A DNA stretch of 64,000 bases, from contig CAXSBZ010000012.1 in NCBI GenBank assembly GCA_964236465.1, positions 27,263 to 91,262 of the forward strand, in the 5' to 3' direction. This DNA is from Mucilaginibacter_A sp964236465 (lineage in GTDB: Bacteria; Bacteroidota; Bacteroidia; Sphingobacteriales; Sphingobacteriaceae). Positions within the stretch are counted from its first letter, which is position 1, and every line of letters begins with the position of its first letter. Under the pieces are notes generated by a model, which searched no databases, was not told the DNA's origin, and saw only the letters and a program-made list of their open reading frames with translations. This document shows, piece after piece, positions 43,470 through 51,580 of this stretch. Position numbers and translations under genes: made by a program.

Positions 43470-44420
43470 ATGAAAATGAAACCGGTTTTTTTGCTGATTG
43501 TACTTTTGCTGCACTTTGGCGGTTTTGCACAGCAAGCTCCGGCCAATAATCACACAAAAATAAAAAACTATGAAGACAGCCTGAAAATTTTGGGTGCTAC
43601 CGTGGTGAACAATGAAAACGATTTGGAACGCAAAAATGCCAACTATCAGTTTATCAAAACCTTTGTGTCTGCACTAAAAATCCCCGGCTCTTATCAGTAC
43701 AAATTTGACTCGGTAAAAACAGTATCGCTGATTTATGCGCCGGACAATCAGTTCCGGATTTTTACCTGGAACGTAATGAACGAAGATGGCAGCTACCGGT
43801 ATTACGGCACCATCCAGCTCAACACCAATGGTGCGCTGAAAATGTTCCCGCTCACGGATTATACGCCTTTTATTAAAAACGCAGAAGATTCTACTTTTAC
43901 GGCGCAAAAATGGCTGGGCGCACAATATTATAAAATCATCAAAGCCGAAGCAGAAAACCCGTATTACGTTTTGCTGGGCTGGAAAGGCAACACGGTTAAA
44001 ACGACCAAAAAAGTGATCGAAGTTCTGTCTTTCAAAAATAATGCGCCGGTTTTTGGTTTGCCGGTTTTTGATGAAAAATCTAAAATCCGTAAAAGGATTG
44101 TGTTTGAATATAGCCGCCAAGCATCGATGTTGCTGCGTTTTGTACCCGGCCGGGATTTGATCGTGTTTGATCATTTGGCCCCGCGCGACCCGAAAATAAA
44201 AACGGATTTCAGTCTTTACGGCCCGGATCTCACTTATGATGGTTATCAACTGAAAAACGGTCGATGGAATTTGCTGCAAAACTTGGATATGCGCAACATT
44301 CCGGAAGACCGTAATGCAAATTATGCTGACCCGAGAAAGCAGCGTTTGGATTCTATCAAAAATGATAAAAAGAAATTAACTACCTCATTTCCAACCAAAA
44401 ACATACGTAAAAAGAGTTAA
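43470..44420 (+). CDS. Secreted protein of unknown function
   Basis: ATG 43470 is preceded by aaggatt and opens a signal peptide (MKMKPVFLLIVLLLHFGGFAQQ), so I prefer it to the upstream GTG/ATG choices. The 316-residue product has a helical N-terminal part and a beta-rich middle: QFRIFTWNVMNEDGSYRYYGTIQLN, YYVLLGWKGNTVKTTKKVIEVL and KRIVFEYSRQASMLLRF. Proteins of this kind are widespread in Sphingobacteriaceae but I know no function. The C-terminus is basic and may be disordered. A dispersed-motif copy (43713-43725) is in frame and encodes VKTVS. Confidence 0.75.
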   Translation: MKMKPVFLLIVLLLHFGGFAQQAPANNHTKIKNYEDSLKILGATVVNNENDLERKNANYQFIKTFVSALKIPGSYQYKFDSVKTVSLIYAPDNQFRIFTWNVMNEDGSYRYYGTIQLNTNGALKMFPLTDYTPFIKNAEDSTFTAQKWLGAQYYKIIKAEAENPYYVLLGWKGNTVKTTKKVIEVLSFKNNAPVFGLPVFDEKSKIRKRIVFEYSRQASMLLRFVPGRDLIVFDHLAPRDPKIKTDFSLYGPDLTYDGYQLKNGRWNLLQNLDMRNIPEDRNANYADPRKQRLDSIKNDKKKLTTSFPTKNIRKKS

Positions 44421-44498
44421 AATCGCAGCAAATAATTGCCGAACTACTGTTTTTTATCAGCAAAAATACTTTATTTTATAAAAAATCTAATTTAACCA

Positions 44499-45995
44499 AT
44501 GGCAGACACAATTTCGCTGGAAAACCTTGAACCCAAAAAACGCCTTATTCCAAAAAGTGTCCCGTTTATCATCGGCAATGAATTTGCCGAGCGGTTTAGT
44601 TTTTATGGGATGCGCAGTATTATCGCCGTATTTTTGGTGCACCAGTTTTTCAGTCGTGATACTTCGGTCATTGCCAATGCAAAAGCCAATACCATCAACC
44701 ATGCTTTTTCTACCCTGGTTTATTTTACACCGATTTTGGGTGCAATTATAGCCGATTGGTTTTTTGGAAAATACCGGGTAATCCTGATCGGATCGATCAT
44801 ATACACTTTCGGCCATTTTGTTTTATCGATGTTTGATACTTCTCTGTCTGGTTTTGAAACCGGTTTGGTCATCATTGCATTTTCGGCAGGCGCAGTAAAA
44901 TCATGCGTTGCGGCCAACGTTGGCGACCAGTTTGACCATAAAAACAAGCATTTGATGAGCAGCATTTATGGCTGGTTCTACTTTAGCATCAATGCCGGTT
45001 CCATGATCAGCTTATTACTAATCCCTGTTATTTATGAAAAAGCAGGTGGTGCATGGGCTTTCGGTGTGCCCGGGATATTGATGGCTTTGGCTACAATTAT
45101 CTTTTTCTCCGGAAGGAAAAAATATGTACGGATACCAGCAGGCGGCATTAAAAAAGACAATTTTGTAACGATCAATCTGTTTGTTTTGAGTGCATATCTC
45201 ACCAAAAAAGACCCGATAAAAACAGCATGGCAACAAGCGGAAGATAAATACGGAGCGGAAAAAGTGGAAGCCATCAAATCCGTTTGGGGTGTGATGGCTG
45301 TTTTTGCTTTCATCCCGATTTTTTGGGCGATGTGGGATATGAACGGCTCGGAATGGGTTTTACAATCCACCAATTTAAACCGGAATTTGGGCCTATTCGG
45401 GCTAACGATTTTACCTTCGCAAATCCAGTTTGTTAATGCGTTGTTTTTATTGATGATGATCCCGATATTTAATTACGGCATTTATCCTTTGATCATAAAA
45501 ATGGGCATCAAACTTACGCCGCTCAAAAAGATTGGTTCAGGTTTGTTTATTACAGGCCTTAGCTTTGTAATCATTGCCCTGATACAACGCAGCATTGATG
45601 CAGGTTTACACCCTTCTGTTTGGTGGCAAATTTTGGCTTATGCTGTTTTATCAGCCGGTGAGGTGCTGGTTTCGATCACCGGGTTGGAATATGCTTACAC
45701 GCAATCGCCGCCATCTATGAAAAGCACCATGACAGCCCTCTTTTATTTTACTTATGCGGTCGGTACTTTTTTTACCACCTTAATTAATGTCAATATTTCT
45801 AATAAAGGTGTATTTGCCTATTTTACGCCCGAAAGATATTTCTGGCTTTTTGTTGGGATTATGTTCTCTTTTGTACTGCTTTTTGTGTTGGTTAGCCCTT
45901 ATATCAAAGAAAAAAGTTATCTGGTTAATGAAGATTTGACAACAGAACCCGGACACCTGGGAAGCGATTTGATCAACCCGCCGGCAAACCCATAA
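44499..45995 (+). CDS. POT-family proton-coupled oligopeptide transporter
   Basis: The 498-residue inner-membrane protein has SVPFIIGNEFAERFSFYGMRSII, the POT/PTR2 signature ExxERFxYYG-type motif in helix 1. About 12-14 membrane segments follow, with YWxx-like and GEVLVSITGLEYAYTQSPP (PTR2 signature 2) near helix 10. It imports di- and tripeptides with protons. A central loop (about residues 215-260) is longer and charged, as in Bacteroidota POTs. A dispersed motif at 45215-45228 lies in that loop and encodes IKTAW. Confidence 0.92.
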   Translation: MADTISLENLEPKKRLIPKSVPFIIGNEFAERFSFYGMRSIIAVFLVHQFFSRDTSVIANAKANTINHAFSTLVYFTPILGAIIADWFFGKYRVILIGSIIYTFGHFVLSMFDTSLSGFETGLVIIAFSAGAVKSCVAANVGDQFDHKNKHLMSSIYGWFYFSINAGSMISLLLIPVIYEKAGGAWAFGVPGILMALATIIFFSGRKKYVRIPAGGIKKDNFVTINLFVLSAYLTKKDPIKTAWQQAEDKYGAEKVEAIKSVWGVMAVFAFIPIFWAMWDMNGSEWVLQSTNLNRNLGLFGLTILPSQIQFVNALFLLMMIPIFNYGIYPLIIKMGIKLTPLKKIGSGLFITGLSFVIIALIQRSIDAGLHPSVWWQILAYAVLSAGEVLVSITGLEYAYTQSPPSMKSTMTALFYFTYAVGTFFTTLINVNISNKGVFAYFTPERYFWLFVGIMFSFVLLFVLVSPYIKEKSYLVNEDLTTEPGHLGSDLINPPANP

Positions 45996-46000
45996 ATAGC

Positions 46001-46013
46001 ATACTGTTTTTAC
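46001..46013 (-). repeat. Dispersed motif copy between two plus-strand genes
   Basis: atactgtttttac lies in the 35-base gap between the peptide transporter stop and the GTG start of the mannosyltransferase gene, so it is inside the likely leader of the latter. Confidence 0.75.
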
Positions 46014-46030
46014 CACTAAAAAATTAGAGA

Positions 46031-46798
46031 GTGCCCGATAGTCTTGTCCTTATTCCCACTTACAACGAAAAAGAAAATATAGAACGCATCCTGCATAAAG
46101 TGTTTTCGCTAATGCATGATTTCCATGTGCTGGTAATTGATGACGGTTCGCCGGACGGCACAGCGGCCATCGTCAAATCCCTCCAAAGCATTTATCCCGA
46201 AACCTTGTTTATACATGAACGCAGCGGGAAACAAGGTTTGGGGACCGCTTATATTTTCGGTTTTAAATGGGCTACAGACCGGCATTACGATTTTATTTAT
46301 GAGATGGATGCCGATTTTTCGCATAACCCAGACGATCTTTTGCGCTTGCGCCAGGCATGTGTGGATGGTGCAGATGTAGCGATTGGTTCGCGGTATATCC
46401 AAGGCGTCAACGTGATCAACTGGCCGATGAGCCGCGTGATGATGAGCTATTTTGCCTCCGTTTACGTTCGTTTCATCACCGGCATTGATGTGCAGGATGC
46501 CACGGCCGGTTTTAAATGCTACCGCCGCAAAGTGCTGGAAACCATCCCGCTAAACAAAATCCAGTTTGTAGGTTATGCTTTCCAGATCGAAATGAAATTT
46601 ACAGCCATCAAATACGGTTTTAAAGTGGTGGAAGTGCCAATCATTTTTACAGACCGCAGGCAAGGTGTTTCTAAAATGAGCACCAAAATTTTTCATGAAG
46701 CTTTTTTGGGTGTGCTTAAAATGAAGGCTAACAGCTGGTTCCGTAAATACCCGAAAAATATTTCGGCTGAAAAACCAAGAATTTTGGAGGATAACTGA
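46031..46798 (+). CDS. Polyprenol-phosphate mannosyltransferase-like GT2
   Basis: The gene starts at GTG 46031 (no nearby in-frame ATG upstream). The 255-residue GT-A protein has VLIPTYNEKENIERIL, LVIDDGSPDGTA, YEMDADFSHNPDDL (the DxD metal site) and DATAGFKCYRRKVLE, all typical of dolichol/polyprenol monophosphomannose synthases. It has no C-terminal membrane domain, as in the soluble DPM1 class. It transfers mannose from GDP-mannose to a polyprenyl phosphate at the inner face of the membrane. Its stop codon TGA (46796-46798) is the first part of a perfect motif hairpin. Confidence 0.9.
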   Translation: MPDSLVLIPTYNEKENIERILHKVFSLMHDFHVLVIDDGSPDGTAAIVKSLQSIYPETLFIHERSGKQGLGTAYIFGFKWATDRHYDFIYEMDADFSHNPDDLLRLRQACVDGADVAIGSRYIQGVNVINWPMSRVMMSYFASVYVRFITGIDVQDATAGFKCYRRKVLETIPLNKIQFVGYAFQIEMKFTAIKYGFKVVEVPIIFTDRRQGVSKMSTKIFHEAFLGVLKMKANSWFRKYPKNISAEKPRILEDN

Positions 46799-46827
46799 TA
46801 CTGTTTTTATCGGCATAAAAACAGTAT
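46798..46827 (+). terminator. Perfect motif hairpin at the mannosyltransferase stop codon
   Basis: tgatactgtttttat (46796-46810) and ataaaaacagtatca (46815-46829) are exact reverse complements around the four-base loop cggc, giving a 15-bp stem. TGA of the stop codon starts the left arm. It is AT-rich without a trailing T-run; a terminator role is likely but not certain. Confidence 0.65.
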
Positions 46828-46987
46828 CAATGGTATTAGTTTACATCCGCAATTTTGATAGTGCCTCATATTTAAATTAAAAACGGAGTTAATAAAGAGA
46901 TTGATAAGAATCCGATGAAAAATTGATCTGTTTGTATTTATACTTTTAAAATCAGCGCATTTATAATTTACCAAATCCTTAAAATAA

Positions 46988-47383
46988 ATGAAACGTTCAA
47001 CCTTTCTGTTAATATGCGCCATAGGGTCTTTAGGTTTTGGAACCTTGATGTTCTTTTTGCCGGCACAAGCTTCCGGTTTATTGGGGCTGGAATTAACACC
47101 TGCTGTTGGTTCGCTGCTGCATGGAATGGGCGGACTGATTATTGGTACCGGCGTTATGAATTTTTTATTCCGCAACCTTGATGAAAACAGGACGGTGAGA
47201 GCACTATTGCTAACCAATATTATTACCCATCTATTTGGCTTGGGTGCAGATATTTGGGGGATAGCTGACGGTACGCTTACAATTACTAAAATGGCCCCGG
47301 TTGAACTTACCCATCTTTTTATAGGGATTGGGTCGTTTATCTATTTATTAAAGTTAAAAGCCATTTCAAAAAATTCAATCTGA
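46988..47383 (+). CDS. Small membrane protein of unknown function (four helices)
   Basis: The 131-residue protein has four hydrophobic segments (about 5-24, 38-58, 70-90 and 102-124). It starts MKRSTFLLICAIGSLGFGTLMFF and has LLHGMGGLIIGTGVMNFLFRN between helices 2 and 3. The pattern resembles DUF4345- or DoxX-like small membrane proteins, but no diagnostic residue supports either. It is placed before ruvB with about 60 bases between, possibly with separate promoters. Confidence 0.75.
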   Translation: MKRSTFLLICAIGSLGFGTLMFFLPAQASGLLGLELTPAVGSLLHGMGGLIIGTGVMNFLFRNLDENRTVRALLLTNIITHLFGLGADIWGIADGTLTITKMAPVELTHLFIGIGSFIYLLKLKAISKNSI

Positions 47384-47433
47384 AACCCTGCTCAATTTCG
47401 CGTTTTTATCATTTTCCTTCCCACAAAAAATAC

Positions 47434-47441
47434 TAATTTTG
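47434..47441 (+). promoter_or_regulatory. TAnnTTTG -7 element upstream of ruvB
   Basis: TAATTTTG ends six bases before ATG 47448. If used, the ruvB message would be nearly leaderless. Confidence 0.4.
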
Positions 47442-47447
47442 TTGGGA

Positions 47448-48470
47448 ATGAATAAAAACCTCGACCCCAACCCGGAGCACCTTTCTTCTATCGAACAGGA
47501 GATTGAAAAAGTATTGCGTCCGCAGGTTTTTGAAGATTTTACTGGCCAGGAAAAAATCCTGGAAAACCTGCGTGTTTTTGTTCAGGCGGCAAGAATGCGT
47601 GGCGAAGCATTGGACCATGTGCTGCTGCACGGGCCGCCGGGATTGGGCAAAACTACCCTTTCGCATATCATTGCCAACGAAATGAATGCCGGGATCAAAA
47701 TCACGTCCGGGCCAGTTTTGGATAAGCCTGGCGATCTGGCCGGATTGCTCACCAATTTGGAATCCGGTGATATTTTATTTATTGACGAAATCCATCGCCT
47801 CAGCCCGTTAGTTGAAGAATATTTGTATTCGGCTATGGAAGATTACAAAATCGATATCATGCTTGAAACCGGGCCGAATGCGCGCTCGGTACAACTCTCT
47901 TTGAACCCTTTTACGCTGATTGGTGCTACCACGCGTTCCGGTTTGCTTACAGCGCCGCTGCGTGCCCGTTTTGGGATCAATGCCCGCTTGCAATATTATG
48001 ATGCCAAGTTGCTCACAACCATTGTTTTGCGTTCGGCAGCCATTTTGAAAACGCCTATTGCAGAAGAAGGTGCTTATGAAATTGCACGCCGCAGCCGCGG
48101 TACGCCGCGGATTGCCAATGCTTTGTTGCGGCGTACGCGAGATTTTGCCCAGATCAAAGGAAATGGCAGCATCGACATCCCGATTGCCAAATATGCGCTC
48201 AATGCGTTGAACGTGGATGAGCACGGTTTGGATGAAATGGACAACAAAATCCTATCCACCATTATTGATAAATTTAAAGGCGGGCCGGTTGGTTTAAAAA
48301 CCATTGCCACAGCCGTAAGCGAAGAAGAAGGCACGATTGAAGAAGTGTACGAACCGTTTTTGATCCAGGAAGGTTATCTGATGCGCACTTCCCGTGGCCG
48401 CGAATGTACGGAAGCGGCTTATAAACATTTGGGGCGAATTAAAACTGGCGGCGGGCCAACCTTGTTCTAA
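47448..48470 (+). CDS. ruvB: Holliday junction branch-migration helicase RuvB
   Basis: ATG 47448 gives 340 residues; TTG 47439 would add three. The AAA+ domain has Walker A GPPGLGKTT, Walker B LFIDEIHRL, sensor 1 GATTRSGLL and arginine finger region APLRARFGI. The C-terminal winged helix contains GLKTIATAVSEEEGTIEEVYEPFL. RuvB hexamers drive branch migration of Holliday junctions with RuvA and RuvC. No ruvA or ruvC gene is adjacent. The cassette-like array begins 400 bases downstream. Confidence 0.96.
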   Translation: MNKNLDPNPEHLSSIEQEIEKVLRPQVFEDFTGQEKILENLRVFVQAARMRGEALDHVLLHGPPGLGKTTLSHIIANEMNAGIKITSGPVLDKPGDLAGLLTNLESGDILFIDEIHRLSPLVEEYLYSAMEDYKIDIMLETGPNARSVQLSLNPFTLIGATTRSGLLTAPLRARFGINARLQYYDAKLLTTIVLRSAAILKTPIAEEGAYEIARRSRGTPRIANALLRRTRDFAQIKGNGSIDIPIAKYALNALNVDEHGLDEMDNKILSTIIDKFKGGPVGLKTIATAVSEEEGTIEEVYEPFLIQEGYLMRTSRGRECTEAAYKHLGRIKTGGGPTLF

Positions 48471-48868
48471 ATTCCAATTTTAGGTTGATAAAAGAAGCAT
48501 CTCACTGATACTGTTTTTACCAGTGCAAATATTAATTTGTTTTGACTAATATTATTCAGTTACAAGAATAGTTTACCGGATAAATTTGTAAATCAAAGCA
48601 TAAATTGTGAAGTTAAATTTTGCGAAAGATAAGAAGGTGAACAGTGTAAATTTTCGTTTAGATTCTATTGAAAACAACTTGCGTATTTGTATTGACGCAG
48701 TAACGCAGGGTAAAAAGCGCAATGCGCATTTTGCATTGTCTTAAACATGTTAAAAGGATATAAATTAATGATTAGAAGCGTGTTAACATTTTTATTAGCG
48801 AAATTTTTTAATAAAAAACTGTTTATATATATTTACGAACAACCTGTAAAACATGCGTATATTTACTA
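48471..48868. other. Intergenic region between ruvB and the cassette array
   Basis: The first part holds an inverted motif pair: gataaaagaagcat (48487-48500) and atactgtttttac (48508-48520). The remaining roughly 350 AT-rich bases contain a short palindrome (caatgc/gcattg near 48719-48737) but no credible ORF, RNA gene or integrase. The first cassette boundary box starts at 48869, so an attI-like primary site, if one exists, should lie just before it. Confidence 0.55.
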
Positions 48869-48901
48869 GTTATAAGCCATTTTAAGACGACCGACGACAC
48901 C

Positions 48902-49327
48902 TTGAAAACGACAATACTTTCATTTCTCATCTTTATTTTAAGTCAAATCGCTTTTGGACAAAATCGACCGTTGACTGATGATCAAACTAATAATAGTTCG
49001 GCGACTAAATTGATGTTTGTTGACACATTGAATTATGATCAAATTGACTTGTTGTTTAAAAAAGACATTGAAAATAAGACTATCTTTTTATTTCTTCAAA
49101 GCGGGATTGCTCCAGTAACTTATACAACCGACCAAAATTTTGAGAACAAGTACGGAATTTATTTTCACGATTTTGGTTGTATCTCACCAAACTACAATTC
49201 TATACTTGCTTATAATTTTAAAACGTTTGACTATTTGACTAAACTTTATCAAAATAAATGGAAAAGAGAAATCAGGAAAGATGTAGTTGGTTTCAAAGAA
49301 TGGAAGAAAAAGAAAAACGGCTTATAA
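48902..49327 (+). CDS. Cassette 1: secreted protein of unknown function
   Basis: The gene starts at TTG 48902, 24 bases after the boundary box, and gives 141 residues. A clear signal peptide (MKTTILSFLIFILSQIAFGQ) is followed by a mature part with KTIFLFLQSGIAPVTYTTDQNFENKYGIYF and a basic C-terminus. I recognise no family. Base composition is more AT-rich than ruvB upstream. The stop codon (49325-49327) overlaps the outer box of the closing repeat (49319-49328), which is typical of tightly packed cassettes. Confidence 0.65.
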   Translation: MKTTILSFLIFILSQIAFGQNRPLTDDQTNNSSATKLMFVDTLNYDQIDLLFKKDIENKTIFLFLQSGIAPVTYTTDQNFENKYGIYFHDFGCISPNYNSILAYNFKTFDYLTKLYQNKWKREIRKDVVGFKEWKKKKNGL

Positions 49328-49517
49328 CATTGGTTTGGCAAAAACTGGCTGACAAATTAAACATCAACTTTTATTTTGCTATTTGCTTCAGTTCCGGCTG
49401 AAGGAACAAAATTTAGCCGGTAAAAGAAGTATCAGCATTTGATTGTTAATTTAGCTTTGGTTTTCGGCGGACAGATTTTAAATTCCAGTTCTTCGCCAAG
49501 CCCTTTCCGTTAGCGGT
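49319..49517 (+). repeat. attC-like repeat closing cassette 1
   Basis: Outer boxes GGCTTATAAC and GTTAGCGGT flank inner inverted arms TTTGGCAAAAACTGG (49334-49348) and CCAGTTCTTCGCCAAG (49485-49500). Further in, aaattaaacatcaac and tttgattgttaattt can also pair, so the whole site can fold as one long imperfect hairpin. A dispersed motif (49420-49432) lies near the apex. Confidence 0.75.
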
Positions 49518-49535
49518 AATTCTTAACGACCTTAA

Positions 49536-49988
49536 ATGAAAATACAAGAAGGCGAAGTTTTCGCAATCAGAACTAAAATTGGATTTGGCTTCTTTCAATA
49601 TATAACTACAGGAGACTTGGGTATAGAAATCATTAGGATACTGGAGCCAATCAAGGAGACAAACCAAATTTCTCAAGAAGAAGTAAATTTGAAAGAGCGG
49701 TTTAGTGTTCAATTTGTAGTAAAAGCAGCTTTAAGAAGAAAGCTAATTGAGCGATGTAATTTGTTTGACATTCCTGGTTTTTATCAAATTCCAACTAAAG
49801 CAAGAACCGAACATAAAGTTAGAGGAGAGTTTTTGGGTTGGGATATTGTTGATCAAAAAACTCTGAAAAGGGAACTGAAAAAAGAACTAAGCTCGGAAGA
49901 TATTTTACTTTCTCCACATGGAAATCCTAATGATACACTTTTGATTGAGCGCTTAGAAAATAATTGGCGACTTGAAAATTGGAAATAG
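49536..49988 (+). CDS. Cassette 2: Imm26-like immunity protein (tentative)
   Basis: The 150-residue protein begins MKIQEGEVFAIRTKIGFGFFQYI, resembling the start of the Imm26 immunity family, in which a GxGF/YGQ-type strand follows a G-D/E-V-F strand. LFDIPGFYQIPTKARTEH and GWDIVDQ also fit small beta-barrel immunity proteins. Imm26 proteins neutralise polymorphic toxins. No toxin gene is present, so it would be an orphan antidote. The assignment is tentative. It starts 19 bases after the boundary box and is followed within five bases by the next repeat. Confidence 0.5.
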   Translation: MKIQEGEVFAIRTKIGFGFFQYITTGDLGIEIIRILEPIKETNQISQEEVNLKERFSVQFVVKAALRRKLIERCNLFDIPGFYQIPTKARTEHKVRGEFLGWDIVDQKTLKRELKKELSSEDILLSPHGNPNDTLLIERLENNWRLENWK

Positions 49989-49992
49989 AACT

Positions 49993-50188
49993 ACCGCTAA
50001 CATTGGTTTGGCAAAAAACTGGCCGAGGGATGCAACTGAACTTTTGTTTTGCTATTTTGCTTCAGTTTCAGCGGAAGGAACAAAATTTAGCTGATAAAAG
50101 AAGCATTAACATTTGATTATTAATTTAACTTTGGTTTGGGCTGACGGGTTTCAAATTCCAGTTCTTCGCCAAGCCCTTTCCGTTGGGT
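49993..50188 (+). repeat. attC-like repeat closing cassette 2
   Basis: Left box ACCGCTAAC is the exact reverse complement of the box at 49509-49517, at the other end of the same cassette. Right box is GTTGGGT (50182-50188). Inner arms ttggcaaaaaactgg and ccagttcttcgccaa pair. A dispersed motif lies in the middle (50093-50106). Confidence 0.75.
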
Positions 50189-50276
50189 ATCATGCGCAAT
50201 ACGTATCAAATGACACCCGATAATTGACCGATTTTCTACAGATATAAGCTTAACTATTTATAAATACAATATCATT

Positions 50277-50546
50277 ATGGATGACATTTCAATAAATATT
50301 AAATTAGGTAAAGTATCATCTCTCTGTGGTACTATGGATTTTACGTTAGTCGTTAAACCTTATATGCAAGGTCAAATCCAGCTATATTGTTATGATCCAA
50401 CCAATATGAGAAAGTCTGGTGTCCTTGTTCAGTTAGACGGAACTCGTTTTGCAGAATTGAAGCAAGTGATTGAAAGAGCCGAACAGACAATGGAAAAACT
50501 AAAGAGTTCAAATCAAATGACTGGACTAATTACTCAAAAGTATTAA
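50277..50546 (+). CDS. Cassette 3: small protein of unknown function
   Basis: The 89-residue protein is acidic to neutral and has no signal or membrane segment. It has a predicted beta-rich first half (MDFTLVVKPYMQGQIQLYCYD) and a C-terminal helix (ELKQVIERAEQTMEKLK). I recognise no family. It starts 88 bases after the boundary box, leaving room for a promoter or a leader, and is followed by about 70 bases before the closing repeat. Confidence 0.6.
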   Translation: MDDISINIKLGKVSSLCGTMDFTLVVKPYMQGQIQLYCYDPTNMRKSGVLVQLDGTRFAELKQVIERAEQTMEKLKSSNQMTGLITQKY

Positions 50547-50618
50547 TACAAAATAATAAACCACTTCCATGCTATTAGATTAATTCCAATAGCTATAATT
50601 CATGTTTTTAGCACGAAC

Positions 50619-50815
50619 ACCCAACATTGGCTTGGCAAAAAACTGGCCGATGAATTAAACATCAACTTTTGTTTTGCTATATTCCTTCCGTTTCTGCTGT
50701 CAAACAAAAATTTACCTGATAAAAGAAGCATCAACATTTGTATATAAATTCAACTTTGGTTTGGGCTGACGGCTTCTATTTACAGTTCTTAGCCAAGCTT
50801 TGAATCTTAGCGGTT
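50619..50815 (+). repeat. attC-like repeat closing cassette 3
   Basis: Left box ACCCAAC is the reverse complement of the box at 50182-50188. Right box is CTTAGCGGTT (50806-50815), with C in place of the usual first G. Inner arms ttggcaaaaaactgg and acagttcttagccaa pair less well than in the first two copies. A dispersed motif lies at 50718-50731. Confidence 0.75.
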
Positions 50816-50850
50816 ATGCTTGCAACAACTTCCCACAAGGTAATAATCTA

Positions 50851-51418
50851 TTGACCGACAGCTTCTTTTTTTGTAAATTCGTTTGGTAAACAATTTAAAA
50901 AAACAGAACTTGATTTTGAAGTTGATAAGCTGACCAACTCAATTGAAAACGCCATTTCAGGCGAAGTTTTTGACACCTTGGTTTCCTTACTTCAATCCAC
51001 TGGCGGCAAGCAAATTAAAAAAGTTGAATGGACTTTTAATTGGCAAACCGAACTTAAAGACAAAACCAGGCAAGTTTATAAACTAACAACGGTTAATAAC
51101 CCGACTATTATTCATGGGTTGATTAGCCTAACCGACAAAAGCGACCATATTTTTATGGATTTGATTGAAAGTGCAAAATTTAATAAGGGAAAGAACAAAC
51201 TTTATAAAGGAGTAGCAGGTAACCTTGTTGCTTTTGCTTGTAAACTATCTTTTGAAAAAGATTATGACGGCGTAGTTTCTTTTATAGCAAAAACGCAACT
51301 TATCGGGCATTATGAACAGACTTTAGGTGCAAAACTATTTGGCGGTAACCGTATGTTTATCGATACCAAAGAGGCCCTTATTTTGACAACCAAATATTTT
51401 AAAGACTTTAAGCTATGA
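50851..51418 (+). pseudogene. Cassette 4, gene 1: frameshifted protein of unknown function
   Basis: The open frame containing the C-terminal 146 residues (from TTG 50978) extends upstream to 50855 without a start codon. A TTG at 50851 (MTDSFF...) is in another frame and stops after 12 codons. Removing one T from the seven-T run at 50866-50872 joins them into MTDSFFFVNSFGKQFKK...ELDFEVDKLTNSIENAI and the rest, about 188 residues. The C-terminal part (GVAGNLVAFACKLSF, FIAKTQLIGHYEQTLGA, FIDTKEALILTTKYF) resembles acetyltransferase-like (GNAT-type) cassette proteins. The break may be real, phase variable, or a sequencing error. The stop overlaps the next start by four bases. Confidence 0.55.
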
Positions 51419-51576
51419 CAGACTTCAAAAAAATGGATGACAAAGATTTTGTTTTTGTCAACAAACCTTTGAGCGACAAAGAGGAAAAAGAATTTAGTGA
51501 ATTTTTAAAATCCCGCAAGACAAAAGCAAGACGAACACTTGACACTAAAAAACTAAAAATGCTTCACGGCCAATAG
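51415..51576 (+). CDS. Cassette 4, gene 2: small charged protein, translationally coupled
   Basis: ATGA at 51415-51418 joins this 53-residue frame to the stop of the preceding gene. The product MTDFKKMDDKDFVFVNKPLSDKEEKEF... is highly charged, Lys/Glu/Asp rich and ends in a basic tail (KARRTLDTKKLKMLHG). It has no signal or membrane segment. Coupling to a GNAT-like gene within one cassette suggests a two-gene module such as toxin-antitoxin, but no family is recognised. It ends five bases before the closing repeat. Confidence 0.6.
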   Translation: MTDFKKMDDKDFVFVNKPLSDKEEKEFSEFLKSRKTKARRTLDTKKLKMLHGQ

Positions 51577-51580
51577 CACG

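Noticed and set aside
48471..48868. An integrase or attI site before the cassette array
   Set aside because: No ORF of suitable size exists in this gap and no attI features beyond the boundary box at 48869 can be recognised.
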